A stretch of DNA of 64,000 nucleotides, from positions 2,163,501 to 2,227,500 of the forward strand of contig NZ_JQNB01000001.1 of assembly GCF_000745005.1 (NCBI RefSeq), written 5' to 3'. The position numbers and the translations under genes were made by a program. The DNA is from Luteibacter sp. 9135. GTDB taxonomy: Bacteria > Pseudomonadota > Gammaproteobacteria > Xanthomonadales > Rhodanobacteraceae. The notes under the pieces are model-generated. The model saw only the letters and a program-made list of their open reading frames with translations. It was not told the origin of the DNA and ran no database searches. Shown piece after piece: positions 38,328 through 47,296 of the stretch (its first letter is position 1; the number at the start of each line of letters is the position of its first letter).

Positions 38328-38840
38328 ATGCATCGCCTTCGTTTCTGCGCCATCGCCGCCGCCACCCTCGTCGCCGCCTGCAGCCAGCCAGCACCGCCGC
38401 AGGCCACCCGGCCCAGCAAACCCGTCTACGACATCGTGGCGCAGATCCGCGCCGCCGGAGAGCGCGAGAAGTCGGCCATCGAGGTCGCGCCCTTGCGCGA
38501 TCCCGGCGTTCAGGGCCTGCAGCAGGCCGCCGCGGCCGACGAGCGCGCCGGCAGGTACCCGGATGCCGACGCCAAGCTCGCCCAGGCGTTGAAACTGGCG
38601 CCCCAGGCGCCCGAACTCATCCAGGACCGCGCCGAAGTAGCCGTGCGCATGCAGGACTTCCCGCGCGCTGAGCAGTTGGCGAAGCAATCGTTCGACATGG
38701 GCCCGAAGTCGGGCAGCCTCTGCGCCCGCAACTGGCAGACGGTGTACGAAATGCGCATGCAGGCCGACGACCAGGCCGGCGCCACCGCCGCCAAGGCGGA
38801 AGGCGGCAAGTGCCACATCGCCGGCCCCAACCGGTTCTGA
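38328..38840 (+). CDS. Small TPR-like lipoprotein downstream of PBP1B
   Basis: A 170-residue protein with a lipoprotein signal (LRFCAIAAATLVAAC, lipidated Cys18). The mature part is helical with a TPR-like unit: GVQGLQQAAAADERAGRYPDADAKLAQALKLAPQAPELIQD. I do not recognise a specific family. Its position four bases after mrcB, in the same direction, suggests an activator or partner of PBP1B, as the lipoprotein LpoB is in E. coli. There is no visible similarity to LpoB, so this is only a context guess. Confidence 0.75.
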   Translation: MHRLRFCAIAAATLVAACSQPAPPQATRPSKPVYDIVAQIRAAGEREKSAIEVAPLRDPGVQGLQQAAAADERAGRYPDADAKLAQALKLAPQAPELIQDRAEVAVRMQDFPRAEQLAKQSFDMGPKSGSLCARNWQTVYEMRMQADDQAGATAAKAEGGKCHIAGPNRF

Positions 38841-38859
38841 TAAACAGATATAGGTACAT

Positions 38860-38883
38860 GTAGGAGCGGACGATGTCCGCGAT
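38860..38883 (+). repeat. GTAG-type REP palindrome
   Basis: GTAGGAGCGGACGATGTCCG followed by CGAT, 20 bases after the lipoprotein stop codon. It forms an inverted pair with the REP at 38941 between two convergent genes. Confidence 0.7.
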
Positions 38884-38940
38884 GCTTTTCGCATGGTCCG
38901 TTCGGAATGCGCGGATCACCAAGATGCCCGAATGCCCACA

Positions 38941-38963
38941 TCGCCCACATCGTGGGCTCCTAC
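38941..38963 (-). repeat. GTAG-type REP palindrome, reverse orientation
   Basis: The minus strand reads GTAGGAGCCCACGATGTGGG followed by CGA. It is the second half of the inverted REP pair with 38860, with about 57 bases between, and lies 22 bases after the hemE stop codon. Confidence 0.7.
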
Positions 38964-38984
38964 GCGGTAACGCCCCGCCCGTTT

Positions 38985-40058
38985 TTACGACGTGCGGAGG
39001 GTGCGGCCGTGGGCGTGCACGGTGTCGACCAGCACCTTGACGTTGTCCGGGTCGACTTCCGGCGTGATGCCGTGGCCCAGGTTGAACACATGGCCGGGGT
39101 GGTTGCCGAAGCTGTCGAGCACGGCGCGCGCCTCGCGCGCCACGATGTCGGGCGAGGCACGCAGCACGGCGGGGTCGAGGTTGCCCTGCAGTGCCACGCG
39201 GTCGCCCACGCGCCGGCGCGCTTCGCCGATGTCGATCGTCCAGTCCACGCCGAGGCCGTCGCAGCCGGTGTCGGCCAGGGCTTCCAGTTGCCCGTTGGAA
39301 CCCTTAGAGAAGAGGATCACCGGCAGCTCACGGCCGACCGGGTCCGCCTTCAGCGCATCCACCACCTGGGTCATGTAGCGCAGCGAGAACTCGCGGAACG
39401 GCGCGGGGCCGAGCATGCCGCCCCACGTGTCGAAGATCATCAGCGCCTGGGCACCCGCGTGCGCCTGGGCGATGAGGTAGGCCGAGACCGAGCGTGCGAT
39501 GGTATCCAGCAGGCGGTGCGCCAGCGCCGGGTCGTTCCAGGCCAGCGCCTTGACCCGGGCGAAGTCGCGTGAGCCCTCGCCTTCGACCATGTAGCAGGCC
39601 AATGTCCACGGGCTGCCGGAAAAACCGATCAGCGGCACGCGGCCGCCCAGTTCCTGGCGGATCAGGCGTACCGCGTCCATGACATAGCGCAGCTCCTTGT
39701 CCATGTCCGGCACCGCCAGGCGATCGATCGCGGCGGCGTCGCGCACGGGGCGCGCGAAACGCGGCCCCTCGCCCTGTTCGAACGACAGGCCCAGGCCCAT
39801 GGCGTCGGGAATGGTGAGGATGTCGGAGAACAGGATGGCCGCGTCGAGGTCGAAGCGCGCCAGCGGCTGCAACGTCACCTCGCAGGCGTACTCGGGATTC
39901 GTGGCCAGCCCCATGAAGCTGCCGGCCTTGGCGCGGGTGGCGCGGTATTCCGGCAGGTAGCGACCGGCCTGGCGCATCACCCACACCGGCGTGGTGTCGA
40001 CGGGCTCGCGGCGCAATGCGCGGAGGAAGCGATCGTTGCGCGGCGCGTCAGCGACCAT
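38985..40058 (-). CDS. hemE: Uroporphyrinogen decarboxylase
   Basis: A 357-residue protein of normal length. The two signatures are [16 protein letters not shown] at residues 19-34 and [16 protein letters not shown] near the middle. HemE removes four carboxyl groups from uroporphyrinogen III to give coproporphyrinogen III in heme synthesis. It overlaps the small WGR gene by 11 bases, so the two are read as one unit. A heme-consuming operon (bphO) is 10 kb away and not linked by transcription. Confidence 0.97.
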   Translation of the reverse strand: MVADAPRNDRFLRALRREPVDTTPVWVMRQAGRYLPEYRATRAKAGSFMGLATNPEYACEVTLQPLARFDLDAAILFSDILTIPDAMGLGLSFEQGEGPRFARPVRDAAAIDRLAVPDMDKELRYVMDAVRLIRQELGGRVPLIGFSGSPWTLACYMVEGEGSRDFARVKALAWNDPALAHRLLDTIARSVSAYLIAQAHAGAQALMIFDTWGGMLGPAPFREFSLRYMTQVVDALKADPVGRELPVILFSKGSNGQLEALADTGCDGLGVDWTIDIGEARRRVGDRVALQGNLDPAVLRASPDIVAREARAVLDSFGNHPGHVFNLGHGITPEVDPDNVKVLVDTVHAHGRTLRTS

Positions 40059-40311
40059 GTGCCGACTCCTGGCCTTGGCTGAACATGACTTTGAAGCCTT
40101 TTTTCAGTTGGGCGTCGCGGGCTTTCTCGAAAGCCGCCAACGCCGAATCGTGCGTGATGTGCACCTCGCGCTTGAGCGAGGCCTTGCCGCCCTGGACGCC
40201 GCTTTCGCGGTAGAGGGTCCAGCCGCCGAACAGGTCCTGCTCCAGGGTGATCTGGACGTAGCGGGGCGCTTCCGTCGCGACCTCGGGCAGGGTTTGCATG
40301 TAGATCCGCAT
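40048..40311 (-). CDS. Small WGR domain protein
   Basis: An 87-residue protein that is nearly all WGR domain: [20 protein letters not shown], then [31 protein letters not shown]. The hallmark WGR becomes GWTLYRES here, so the W is kept and the G-R part differs. WGR domains occur in PARPs and in some bacterial DNA-binding regulators and are thought to bind nucleic acid. The protein alone has no other domain. It lies between aroB and hemE and shares 11 bases with hemE. Confidence 0.75.
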   Translation of the reverse strand: MRIYMQTLPEVATEAPRYVQITLEQDLFGGWTLYRESGVQGGKASLKREVHITHDSALAAFEKARDAQLKKGFKVMFSQGQESAHGR

Positions 40312-40353
40312 CGAACGATCCGGGCTGGCGCAGGGCCGATCATTGTAGGCGTG

Positions 40354-41421
40354 TCAGGCCAGCACCGCGAGCACGTCGTCCTCGGCGACGCCGGACACGA
40401 TCTCCGCGCGGCCGATGCCGCGCCACAGGATCAGCCGCAACGTGCCCGCCGTGTTCTTTTTGTCCAGCCGCATGAGTGCCAGCAGCCGCGTGGGCGCATG
40501 CCGCGACGAGCGCTCGGTGGGCAGGCCCAGGCGTTGCAGCAGCGTGATCAGGCGTTGCGTATCGTCGGCGGTGGCCATGCCCAGCCGCTCGGAAAGGCGA
40601 GCCGCCAGCACCATGCCGATGGCCACGCCCTCGCCGTGCAGGATCTCGCTGTAGTTGCCGGCGGTCTCCAGGGCATGCCCGAAGGTGTGCCCCAGGTTCA
40701 GCAGAGCCCGTTCGCCCTGTTCGGTTTCGTCGCGCGCCACCACGCCGGCCTTGTAACGGCATTTGCGGGCGATGGCCTCGATGAGGGGACGGGTCTCGCG
40801 CGTGGCCAGGGTGTCGGCGTGGTCTTCCAGCCAGGCGAAGAACGCGGGATCACCGATGGCCGCGCCCTTGACGACCTCCGCCAGTCCAGCCCGGAATTCA
40901 CGCTGGGGCAGGGTGTCGAGCAGGTAGGTGTCCGCCACCACCGCGCGCGGCTGGTGGAAGGCACCGGCCAGGTTTTTGCCGGTGGGCAGGTTCACACCGG
41001 TCTTGCCGCCGACGGAGGAATCGACCATGGCCAGCAGGGTGGTCGGCACCTGGATGAAGTCGATGCCGCGCATCCAGCAGGCTGCCGCGAAGCCCGCCAT
41101 GTCGCCGACCACGCCGCCGCCCAGGGCGATGATGCAAGCGTCACGCGTGGCGCCCATCTCGCCGAGGGCCTCGAGGATGCGGCCGATGTTGGCGAAGGTC
41201 TTGTGCATCTCGCCGTCGTCGAGCAGGTAGGACGCCCAGCGCAGGCCGTCCAGGCCCTGGGCCAGCGCGTCCAGATACAGCGGAGCCACGGTGGTGTTGC
41301 TGACCACCAGCACGTGACGCCCGCGGATCATCGGTCGCCAGCGCTCACTGTCCGCGAGCAGCCCGGGGCCGATCCATACGGGGTAGCTGCGACCGGCCAG
41401 GTCGACGTCGACGGTTTCCAT
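40354..41421 (-). CDS. aroB: 3-dehydroquinate synthase
   Basis: A 355-residue protein of usual length. NAD- and zinc-binding parts are visible: ALGGGVVGDMAGFAAACWMRG, QVPTTLLAMVDSSVGGKTGV and the LLNLGHTFGHALE motif with metal-binding histidines. It makes 3-dehydroquinate, the second step of the shikimate pathway. It begins at the aroK stop codon (TGATG overlap of one base), the conserved aroK-aroB order. Confidence 0.96.
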   Translation of the reverse strand: METVDVDLAGRSYPVWIGPGLLADSERWRPMIRGRHVLVVSNTTVAPLYLDALAQGLDGLRWASYLLDDGEMHKTFANIGRILEALGEMGATRDACIIALGGGVVGDMAGFAAACWMRGIDFIQVPTTLLAMVDSSVGGKTGVNLPTGKNLAGAFHQPRAVVADTYLLDTLPQREFRAGLAEVVKGAAIGDPAFFAWLEDHADTLATRETRPLIEAIARKCRYKAGVVARDETEQGERALLNLGHTFGHALETAGNYSEILHGEGVAIGMVLAARLSERLGMATADDTQRLITLLQRLGLPTERSSRHAPTRLLALMRLDKKNTAGTLRLILWRGIGRAEIVSGVAEDDVLAVLA

Positions 41422-41951
41422 CAGGCGCGTCTCCAGTGACGGTCGAGGAGGGCGACGGCGCGCGGCACGGCGGCGTCCACGTGCTCGTGGCGACCCAGGA
41501 AGATCAGGTCGGCGATCTCTTCGTACAGGGCGTTGCGCTCGGCCGCCAGGCTTTCCAGTCGTCCGCGACGATCGGTGCCGGTGATCATCGGGCGGACGGT
41601 GTCGTGCGCGAGGCGATCGAACTGCTCGGCGACATCGACCGACAGCAGCAGCACGGTGCCGCGTGACATCAACCGGGCGCGGTTGTCGGCATCCAGCACG
41701 GCGCCGGCACCGGTGGCGAGCACGACGCCGTCGGCGCGGCTAGACTCGTCCAGGTGCGCCGATTCCAGCGCACGAAACGCCGCCTCGCCTTCGCGTTCGA
41801 AGAGGCTGACAAGGGTCGTGCCCAGCCGCGCTTCGATCTGGACATCCAGATCGACGAACGGCAGGCCGTAATGCGCCGCGAGGCGTTGTCCGATCGTGGT
41901 CTTGCCGGCCCCCGTGGGGCCGATCAGGAACAGGTTGGGCGAAGGATTCAT
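41421..41951 (-). CDS. aroK: Shikimate kinase
   Basis: A 176-residue P-loop kinase. The Walker A is GPTGAGKT (residues 10-17), the shikimate-binding D is in DLDVQIEARLGTTL, and ATGAGAV and MITGTDRRGRL (lid) follow. It phosphorylates shikimate. The start at 41951 is taken because the other ATG, 41960, would overlap the divergent epimerase start at 41959. It is the first gene of an aroKB unit. Confidence 0.94.
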   Translation of the reverse strand: MNPSPNLFLIGPTGAGKTTIGQRLAAHYGLPFVDLDVQIEARLGTTLVSLFEREGEAAFRALESAHLDESSRADGVVLATGAGAVLDADNRARLMSRGTVLLLSVDVAEQFDRLAHDTVRPMITGTDRRGRLESLAAERNALYEEIADLIFLGRHEHVDAAVPRAVALLDRHWRRA

Positions 41952-41958
41952 CGCAACC

Positions 41959-42807
41959 ATGCTAGCAACAAGCCACCCCAAGAGGTACGAGAGCGTGCTG
42001 GTCGCCGGCGCGGGCGACGTGGGCAGCCGCGTGGCCAGGCAGTTGCTTGCCGACGGGCATCGCGTATTCGCCCTGCGTCGGGGCGAGGCGGCCGACGGCG
42101 ACGGTATCGGCTGGTTGCGGGGCGACCTGACGCAGCCAGCCACCCTGCGCGACCTGCCATCGGTGGAGGCGCTGATCTACGCCGCCGCGCCCGACGCCCG
42201 CGACGAGGACGCCTATCGCGCCCTCTATGTCGACGGCCTGCGCCATATCGTCGACGCGCTGCCGGTCCCGCCGCGGCGCACGGTGTTCGTGTCGTCCTCG
42301 GCCGTCTATGGCGAGCATGGTGGCGACTGGGTGGATGAAAGCACGCCCGTGGCGCCGGGGGCGTTCAGTGGTCGCGTCATGCGCGACGCCGAGCAGTGGC
42401 TGGCCTCGCGAGGGGTGGGCGGCGTGAGCGTGCGTCTGGCCGGCCTTTACGGTCCGGGGCGCACGCAGTTGTTCGAGCGGTTGCGTGATGGCCAGGCCCG
42501 GGTGCCGCGTGGGCAGGGCGTCTATGCCAATCGTATCCATGTGGACGACGCGGCCGCGGCGCTGGCGCTGGTGCTGTCGCTGCCCGACCCGGCGCCCGTG
42601 TATGTCGGCGTGGACAATACGCCGCTGCCGATCGACGTGCTGTACGACCACCTGGCCGGGCTGCTCGGCGTGCCCTTGCCTCCGGATGGGCCGGGGCCGG
42701 TCGGCATCGGCAACAAGCGGTTGTCCAACGCCTTGCTGCAGGCGTCCGGCTTCCGCTGCCGGTGGCCGGATGCGCGTGCCGGTTACGCCGCGTTGCTCGC
42801 CGGCTGA
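41959..42807 (+). CDS. NAD-dependent epimerase/dehydratase family protein
   Basis: A 282-residue SDR with the nucleotide-binding motif VLVAGAGDVGSRVARQLL near the N-terminus and VSSSAVYGEHGG, which carries the YG of the active site. DWVDESTPV and RLAGLYGPGRTQLFERL complete the pattern of YeeZ-like epimerases. The substrate is unknown. It is divergent from aroK; the two starts are only eight bases apart, so the promoters must lie inside the opposite genes. Confidence 0.85.
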   Translation: MLATSHPKRYESVLVAGAGDVGSRVARQLLADGHRVFALRRGEAADGDGIGWLRGDLTQPATLRDLPSVEALIYAAAPDARDEDAYRALYVDGLRHIVDALPVPPRRTVFVSSSAVYGEHGGDWVDESTPVAPGAFSGRVMRDAEQWLASRGVGGVSVRLAGLYGPGRTQLFERLRDGQARVPRGQGVYANRIHVDDAAAALALVLSLPDPAPVYVGVDNTPLPIDVLYDHLAGLLGVPLPPDGPGPVGIGNKRLSNALLQASGFRCRWPDARAGYAALLAG

Positions 42808-42884
42808 CCGCGACGAAACGCCCCGGAAGGGCGCGGACCGGCGTGCTAGCATCGAACGATCCCCTGGCACGAAGCTCAGCCACG

Positions 42885-43472
42885 ATGCTCACACCCGATA
42901 TCCTCGATACCTTCCAGGGCCTGCTCGACGAGGCCAAGGCCAGCGGCGACCGCGAGCCCACGGCGATGAACCTCGCCACTGCCGACGCCAGCGGGCGCGT
43001 GCACTCGCGCATCGTGTTGCTCAAGGGCATCGATGCGCACGGCCTGCGTTTCCACACCAATCGCGAAAGCGCCAAGGGTCAAGAAATGGCCGAGCACCCG
43101 CAGGTCGCGCTGTGCTTCCACTGGAAGCAGATCCGCGAAGGCGTGCAGGTGCGCTTCGAAGGTCGCGTGCAGTTTCTGGATGACGCGGAATCGGATGCTT
43201 ATTTCGCCAGCCGCCCGCGTGGCAGTCGCATCGGCGCCTGGGCGTCCAGGCAAAGCCAGACACTGCCCGACCGTGCCACGTTCGAAGAACGCGTGGCGCA
43301 TTATGAAGCCGAGTTCGAAGGCCGCGACGTGCCGCGTCCGCCACACTGGGGTGGCTACCTGATGCAGCCGGATCGCGTGGAGTTCTGGTACGGCGCACGC
43401 TACCGCCTGCACGAGCGATCCGTCCACACCGATGGCGGCACGGCCTGGTCCAGCCGGATGCTCTACCCTTGA
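42885..43472 (+). CDS. pdxH: Pyridoxamine 5'-phosphate oxidase
   Basis: A 195-residue protein of normal length. FMN-binding and active-site parts are MNLATADASGRVHSRIVLLKG, FHTNRESAKGQEMA, SRPRGSRIGAWASRQS and WGGYLMQPDRVEFW; the end RLHERSVH..AWSSRMLYP is typical. It oxidises pyridoxine or pyridoxamine 5'-phosphate to pyridoxal 5'-phosphate. The start at 42885 follows an 77-base gap after the epimerase. Confidence 0.96.
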   Translation: MLTPDILDTFQGLLDEAKASGDREPTAMNLATADASGRVHSRIVLLKGIDAHGLRFHTNRESAKGQEMAEHPQVALCFHWKQIREGVQVRFEGRVQFLDDAESDAYFASRPRGSRIGAWASRQSQTLPDRATFEERVAHYEAEFEGRDVPRPPHWGGYLMQPDRVEFWYGARYRLHERSVHTDGGTAWSSRMLYP

Positions 43473-43491
43473 ATCCGCGTGCCGGCCGGGG

Positions 43492-44145
43492 CTAGAGCAG
43501 CAGCCCCAGGTCCTCGGATCGGCGCACCAGCTCCAACGTGCTGTGCACGCCCAGGATCTGCATGATCATGTACTTGTGCGCCTCGACCGTGCGCGCCGAC
43601 AGACCCATCCGCTCGGCGATCTCGCGCGAGCGCAACCCCTGGCCCACCATGCGCAGCACCTCGCGTTGTTTCGGCGTCAGCTCGCGCATCTCGTTCGGCA
43701 GGCGGGCGGCCGCATGCACGCCGAGCGACGGCGTGACATAGGTACCGCCGTCGCGCACCCGACGCAGCGCCAGCAGCAACTCCTCGCCCGCGGACATCTT
43801 CAGCACGTAGCCGTTCGCGCCCGCCTTCGTCGCCATGTCGGCGAGCGACGGGTCGGCGTGCATCGTCAGGATCACGAACGGCGTGGTGTCGCCGCGGGCG
43901 CGCAGTGTCTTGAGCACTTCCAGGCCGTTGCCGCGGGGCATGTTGATATCCGAAAGCACCAGGTCGGGCACCTCGCGGCCGATGGCCTCCAGCAGCGCGC
44001 CGCCATCCTCCACCACCGCTACGATGTCGTAGTCGGGTTCGAGCAGGCGGACGATACCCTCGGCGACCATGCGATGGTCGTCGGCGAAGACGAGGCGTGG
44101 ACGGCCCGGCACGTTCACGGGCTTGCCAGGGGCAGATGGACGCAT
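43492..44145 (-). CDS. NarL/LuxR family response regulator
   Basis: A 217-residue two-component regulator. The receiver has the acidic pair D22-D23, phosphorylation site D66 (VLSDINMPRG) and the K near residue 116; the C-terminal LuxR-type helix-turn-helix is LTPKQREVLRMVGQGLRSREIAERMGLSARTVEAHK. It shares 31 bases with the sensor kinase gene upstream, so the two surely form a pair. A strong AAAGGAG site before the ATG at 44145 fixes the start. Its targets are unknown; the inverted repeat at 21378 is the kind of site such regulators bind. Confidence 0.94.
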   Translation of the reverse strand: MRPSAPGKPVNVPGRPRLVFADDHRMVAEGIVRLLEPDYDIVAVVEDGGALLEAIGREVPDLVLSDINMPRGNGLEVLKTLRARGDTTPFVILTMHADPSLADMATKAGANGYVLKMSAGEELLLALRRVRDGGTYVTPSLGVHAAARLPNEMRELTPKQREVLRMVGQGLRSREIAERMGLSARTVEAHKYMIMQILGVHSTLELVRRSEDLGLLL

Positions 44146-45701
44146 AGCTGGACTCCTTTACCGGGCGCGCTGCGGAGATCGAAACGACCCCCGAGCAACC
44201 TGGCCCGCTCATTCATGCTGATAAGCCCGATACCGGACGCGTGGACCGGCAGCCGCTCGGGATCGAAGCCGCGTCCATCGTCGGCGATGTGGAGGGTGGC
44301 GTGGTCGGTGCAGATCGCCACCGCGATGGTCACACGCGATGCCCCGGCATGGTCCAGCGCATTGCGCAGCCCTTCCTGGGCGATCCGGTAGACGCACAGG
44401 GCGACCTCGCCGGACAGCGTGGCGGCGTCCGGCGGCACGGACAGGTCGATGCGCGGCGGCCCCGATCGACCGGTCGGCGCGCACAGCGCCTGCAGGGCCT
44501 CCTGCAGGCCGGCATGGCTGAGCCAGCCGGGATGCAACTGGTGCGACATGAGCCGCAGGTCTTCCGCCAGCGCCATGACCTGTGCCTGCACGTGGCCGAC
44601 CTCGCCGGCCTGTGCGGCGGGAACGCGGCGGCGCAGCGCGCTCAGGTCGATGGAGGCGGCGGCCAGGCGCTGGTTGATGTCGTCGTGCAGGTCGCGCGCC
44701 AGGCGGGCACGCTCCTGCTCCTGCGTCGCGATCAGCCGCCCGGCCAGTTCGCGCATGTCGTTGCGCGCATTGTCCAGCGCGCGTTGGCCCGCCTGGCGTT
44801 GTTCCACGAGGGCGCTCACCGCGATCGCGCAAAGCGTGGCCCCCAGCGTCCACAACTGCACCGCGAGCGTGGTGTCCTGCAGGCTGGCGGCGACGAACGG
44901 GCCACGGCCGCCGACGCTCAGTTGCGCGGCCATCACCACGATCACGAACATCGCGGCCGAGCTGCCGGCCATCTGCGCGCGCAGGCAGGCGGCGACGAGG
45001 ATGGGTGCGGGGGCCAGGCACAGGAGCGGCAGCAGTCCGGGACGCGCCCCCACGGTGTACCAGACCACGCCCAGCAGGGCGATGGCGCAGGCCATCGCGG
45101 CCACGAATACCGGCGGCACGCGCCCGGCGTGCCGTACGGAGGCATCGGGGCTGCGCAGGCTGGTCCACGCGGGCAGGTAGAGCACGTAGCCCAGGGCATG
45201 GGCCAGCGCGAGGTTGGTCCCGTCGCCCAGCACGGATCCGGTAAACGCGGTATGCGGTGCGACCAGCCCGATCAGCAGGGCCGAGCCGATTGGCAGGGCG
45301 ACGACGGCGATGGCACCGCAGACCAGCAGCTTGCCGATGTCCTGCAGCAGCGGCGTATCGCCATGCACATGGCGCAGCGCCCAGGCGGCGGCAGGCGTAG
45401 GGGCCAGCGCGGCGCCCAGCACGGCCATCGTGTCTCCCAGGGGCAGGCGGAACAGACCCACGCAGACGACCAGAAGCCCTGCGAACGCGGACGTCACCAG
45501 CCACGGCCAGCGACGCGGCGGCGTGGCCAGCAAGGCGCCGAGCAGTACCGCGCCCGGAAACCAGACGATGTGCGTGCCGCCTTGCCGGCTCCACAGCGCG
45601 TACGACAGCAACTGCGCCGCCATGCAGCCGACGAACACGCCGCCCAGCCACATCGCGCCGCGGCCGGCATCCTCGTCGCGGGCGGCCCGCGCCTCACCCA
45701 T
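44115..45701 (-). CDS. MASE1-type membrane sensor histidine kinase
   Basis: A 528-residue kinase. The N-terminal 300 residues hold about eight to ten membrane helices with the MASE1 look (YALWSRQGGTHIVWFPGAVLLG at the first helices). The HisKA_3 dimerisation part has RLARDLHDDINQRLAAASIDL with phosphorylated H339, and the ATPase end has RNALDHAGAS, IADDGRGFDPERL, GIGLISMNERARLLGG. It should phosphorylate the response regulator just downstream. The start at 45701 has a GGAG site and overlaps the binding-protein stop by eight bases. The signal sensed by MASE1 is unknown. Confidence 0.9.
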   Translation of the reverse strand: MGEARAARDEDAGRGAMWLGGVFVGCMAAQLLSYALWSRQGGTHIVWFPGAVLLGALLATPPRRWPWLVTSAFAGLLVVCVGLFRLPLGDTMAVLGAALAPTPAAAWALRHVHGDTPLLQDIGKLLVCGAIAVVALPIGSALLIGLVAPHTAFTGSVLGDGTNLALAHALGYVLYLPAWTSLRSPDASVRHAGRVPPVFVAAMACAIALLGVVWYTVGARPGLLPLLCLAPAPILVAACLRAQMAGSSAAMFVIVVMAAQLSVGGRGPFVAASLQDTTLAVQLWTLGATLCAIAVSALVEQRQAGQRALDNARNDMRELAGRLIATQEQERARLARDLHDDINQRLAAASIDLSALRRRVPAAQAGEVGHVQAQVMALAEDLRLMSHQLHPGWLSHAGLQEALQALCAPTGRSGPPRIDLSVPPDAATLSGEVALCVYRIAQEGLRNALDHAGASRVTIAVAICTDHATLHIADDGRGFDPERLPVHASGIGLISMNERARLLGGRFDLRSAPGKGVQLCVHLPLASP

Positions 45702-46488
45702 GCCGCACGCTCCAGCCATGGATGATGCCGCGCAGGGCGGCCAGGCCGTCGGTGAGCGCGGCCGGCCCCGGTTGCAGGATCAGTGGCGATTTCACCTCGT
45801 GAAGTTCGCCGTCGCGGATGGCCGGCACGTCGTCCCAGCCGGCGCGGGCAGCCACCTGTTCGGGCCGAAAGCGCTTGCCGCACCACGAGCCGATGATGAT
45901 CTGCGGCGCGGTGGCGATGATTTCCGCCGGGTCGCCGACGATCCGGTCGCGGGCCAGCGACTGGCTGGCCCGATGGGGCAGTACGTCGTCGCCACCTGCG
46001 ATCGCGACCAGTTCCGAGACCCAGCGGATGCCGGAGATGTGCGGATCGTCCCACTCCTCGAAATACACGCGCGGACGGCAGGGCAAGCGTGCGGAGACCT
46101 CGCGCACGTCGTCCAGTCCGCGTGCCAGCTCATCCGCCAGCTGGTTCGCACGAGCGGCCGCACCGACCAGGGCGCCGAGACGGCGGATGTAGTCGAGGAT
46201 GCCTTCCACGCTGCGGTGATTGGCAATCCATACCTCGACCCCGGCTTTGATCAGGGCCTGGGCGATATCCGCCTGGATGTCGGAAAAGCCCACGGCCAGG
46301 TCCGGCTGCAGCGCGAGGATGCGGTCGATCTTCGCGCTGGTGAAGGCGCTGACCCTGGGCTTGTCGCGGCGTGCTTCCGGGGGCCGCACCGTAAAGCCGC
46401 TGATGCCCACGATGCGATCCTGCTCGCCGAGCCGGTACAGGGTCTCGGTGGGTTCCTCGGTGAGGCAGACGATGCGGCGGGGGCCCAT
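45694..46488 (-). CDS. BtuF-like periplasmic-binding-fold protein without a signal peptide
   Basis: A 264-residue protein of the type III solute-binding (FecB/BtuF) fold. RIVCLTEEPTETLYRLGEQDRIVGISGFTVRPPEA opens the first lobe, KPRVSAFTSAKIDRILALQPDLAVGFSDIQ the linker. Members of this group are often annotated as cobalamin-binding. The start at 46488 has a GGAG site and begins directly at the domain, so there is no signal peptide or lipobox: a cytoplasmic location is indicated. It overlaps the kinase gene. No btuC/btuD genes follow. I infer a ligand-binding partner of the kinase rather than a transporter part. Confidence 0.85.
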   Translation of the reverse strand: MGPRRIVCLTEEPTETLYRLGEQDRIVGISGFTVRPPEARRDKPRVSAFTSAKIDRILALQPDLAVGFSDIQADIAQALIKAGVEVWIANHRSVEGILDYIRRLGALVGAAARANQLADELARGLDDVREVSARLPCRPRVYFEEWDDPHISGIRWVSELVAIAGGDDVLPHRASQSLARDRIVGDPAEIIATAPQIIIGSWCGKRFRPEQVAARAGWDDVPAIRDGELHEVKSPLILQPGPAALTDGLAALRGIIHGWSVRHG

Positions 46489-46553
46489 GACGACTCCGGA
46501 GCGTGACAGGCCCCGATTGTCACCGTTCCGGACGCCCTCGGCCAACGCCGCCG

Positions 46554-47255
46554 TCAGGGCATCGCGATCCAGCGACCCTGTTGCCGGATTTCCAGGGGGT
46601 GGAAGCGACGCTTGTAGTCCATCTTCGGGTGCCCTGCGATCCAGAAACCCAGGTAGACATAGGGAATGCCGCGACGCCGGGCGAGGGCGGCCTGCTGGAG
46701 GATGCCGAAGGTGCCCAGGCTGCGTGCCGCCTCGTCGGGTTCGAAGAAGGTGTAGACCGCCGAGACGCCGGTGAGGGCGATATCGGTCACCGCGACGCCG
46801 AGCAGGCGGCCCTCGCGGCGCATCTCGAGAAACACGGTGGGACTCCACGGCGCGGCCAGGAAACGCTGGAAATCCTCTTCGTCGGCCGTGTCCATGCCGC
46901 CGCCGGCATGCCGCGTGCGCAGGTAGCGTTCGTAGAGCGCGTGGCGTTCGGCGGTGAACCCGGGCATCACCTCACTCACGTCGATATCGGCGTTGCGTTT
47001 CAGGCATCGCCGTTGGGTGCGATCCGGCGTGAAACGCTCCACGTCGATACGGCAGGGCACGCAGGCCCGGCAGGCGTCGCACTGGGGCAGGTAGAGGTGG
47101 CTGCCGGCCCGGCGGAATCCCTTCGCCAAGGCCTGGCCGTAGAGCTGGTCGAGACGAGGCGCCCCCGGATCGATCACCAGGTTCTGTGCCGTCCGCTCGG
47201 CGAAATAGCCGCAGGCGTGCGGCAAGGTCTGGAACAGGCGGACGCGATCGGTCAT
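46554..47255 (-). CDS. bpt: Aspartate/glutamate leucyltransferase (arginyltransferase family)
   Basis: A 233-residue protein of the Ate1/Bpt family. The N-terminal part has HACGYFAERTAQNLVIDP, and cysteines C50s to 60s in CDACRACVPCRIDVERF; RHAGGGMDTADEEDFQRFL and YTFFEPDEAARSLGTFGIL, then YVYLGFWIAGHPKMDYK follow. Bpt attaches leucine to N-terminal Asp or Glu, marking proteins for the ClpS/ClpAP N-degron route. It lies between two signalling units, the kinase operon and bphP, on the same strand, with a 65-base gap before the former. Confidence 0.94.
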   Translation of the reverse strand: MTDRVRLFQTLPHACGYFAERTAQNLVIDPGAPRLDQLYGQALAKGFRRAGSHLYLPQCDACRACVPCRIDVERFTPDRTQRRCLKRNADIDVSEVMPGFTAERHALYERYLRTRHAGGGMDTADEEDFQRFLAAPWSPTVFLEMRREGRLLGVAVTDIALTGVSAVYTFFEPDEAARSLGTFGILQQAALARRRGIPYVYLGFWIAGHPKMDYKRRFHPLEIRQQGRWIAMP

Positions 47256-47296
47256 GGCCCGATCTTATCGCGTCTTTTTGGGGATGTCGGCCGTAC

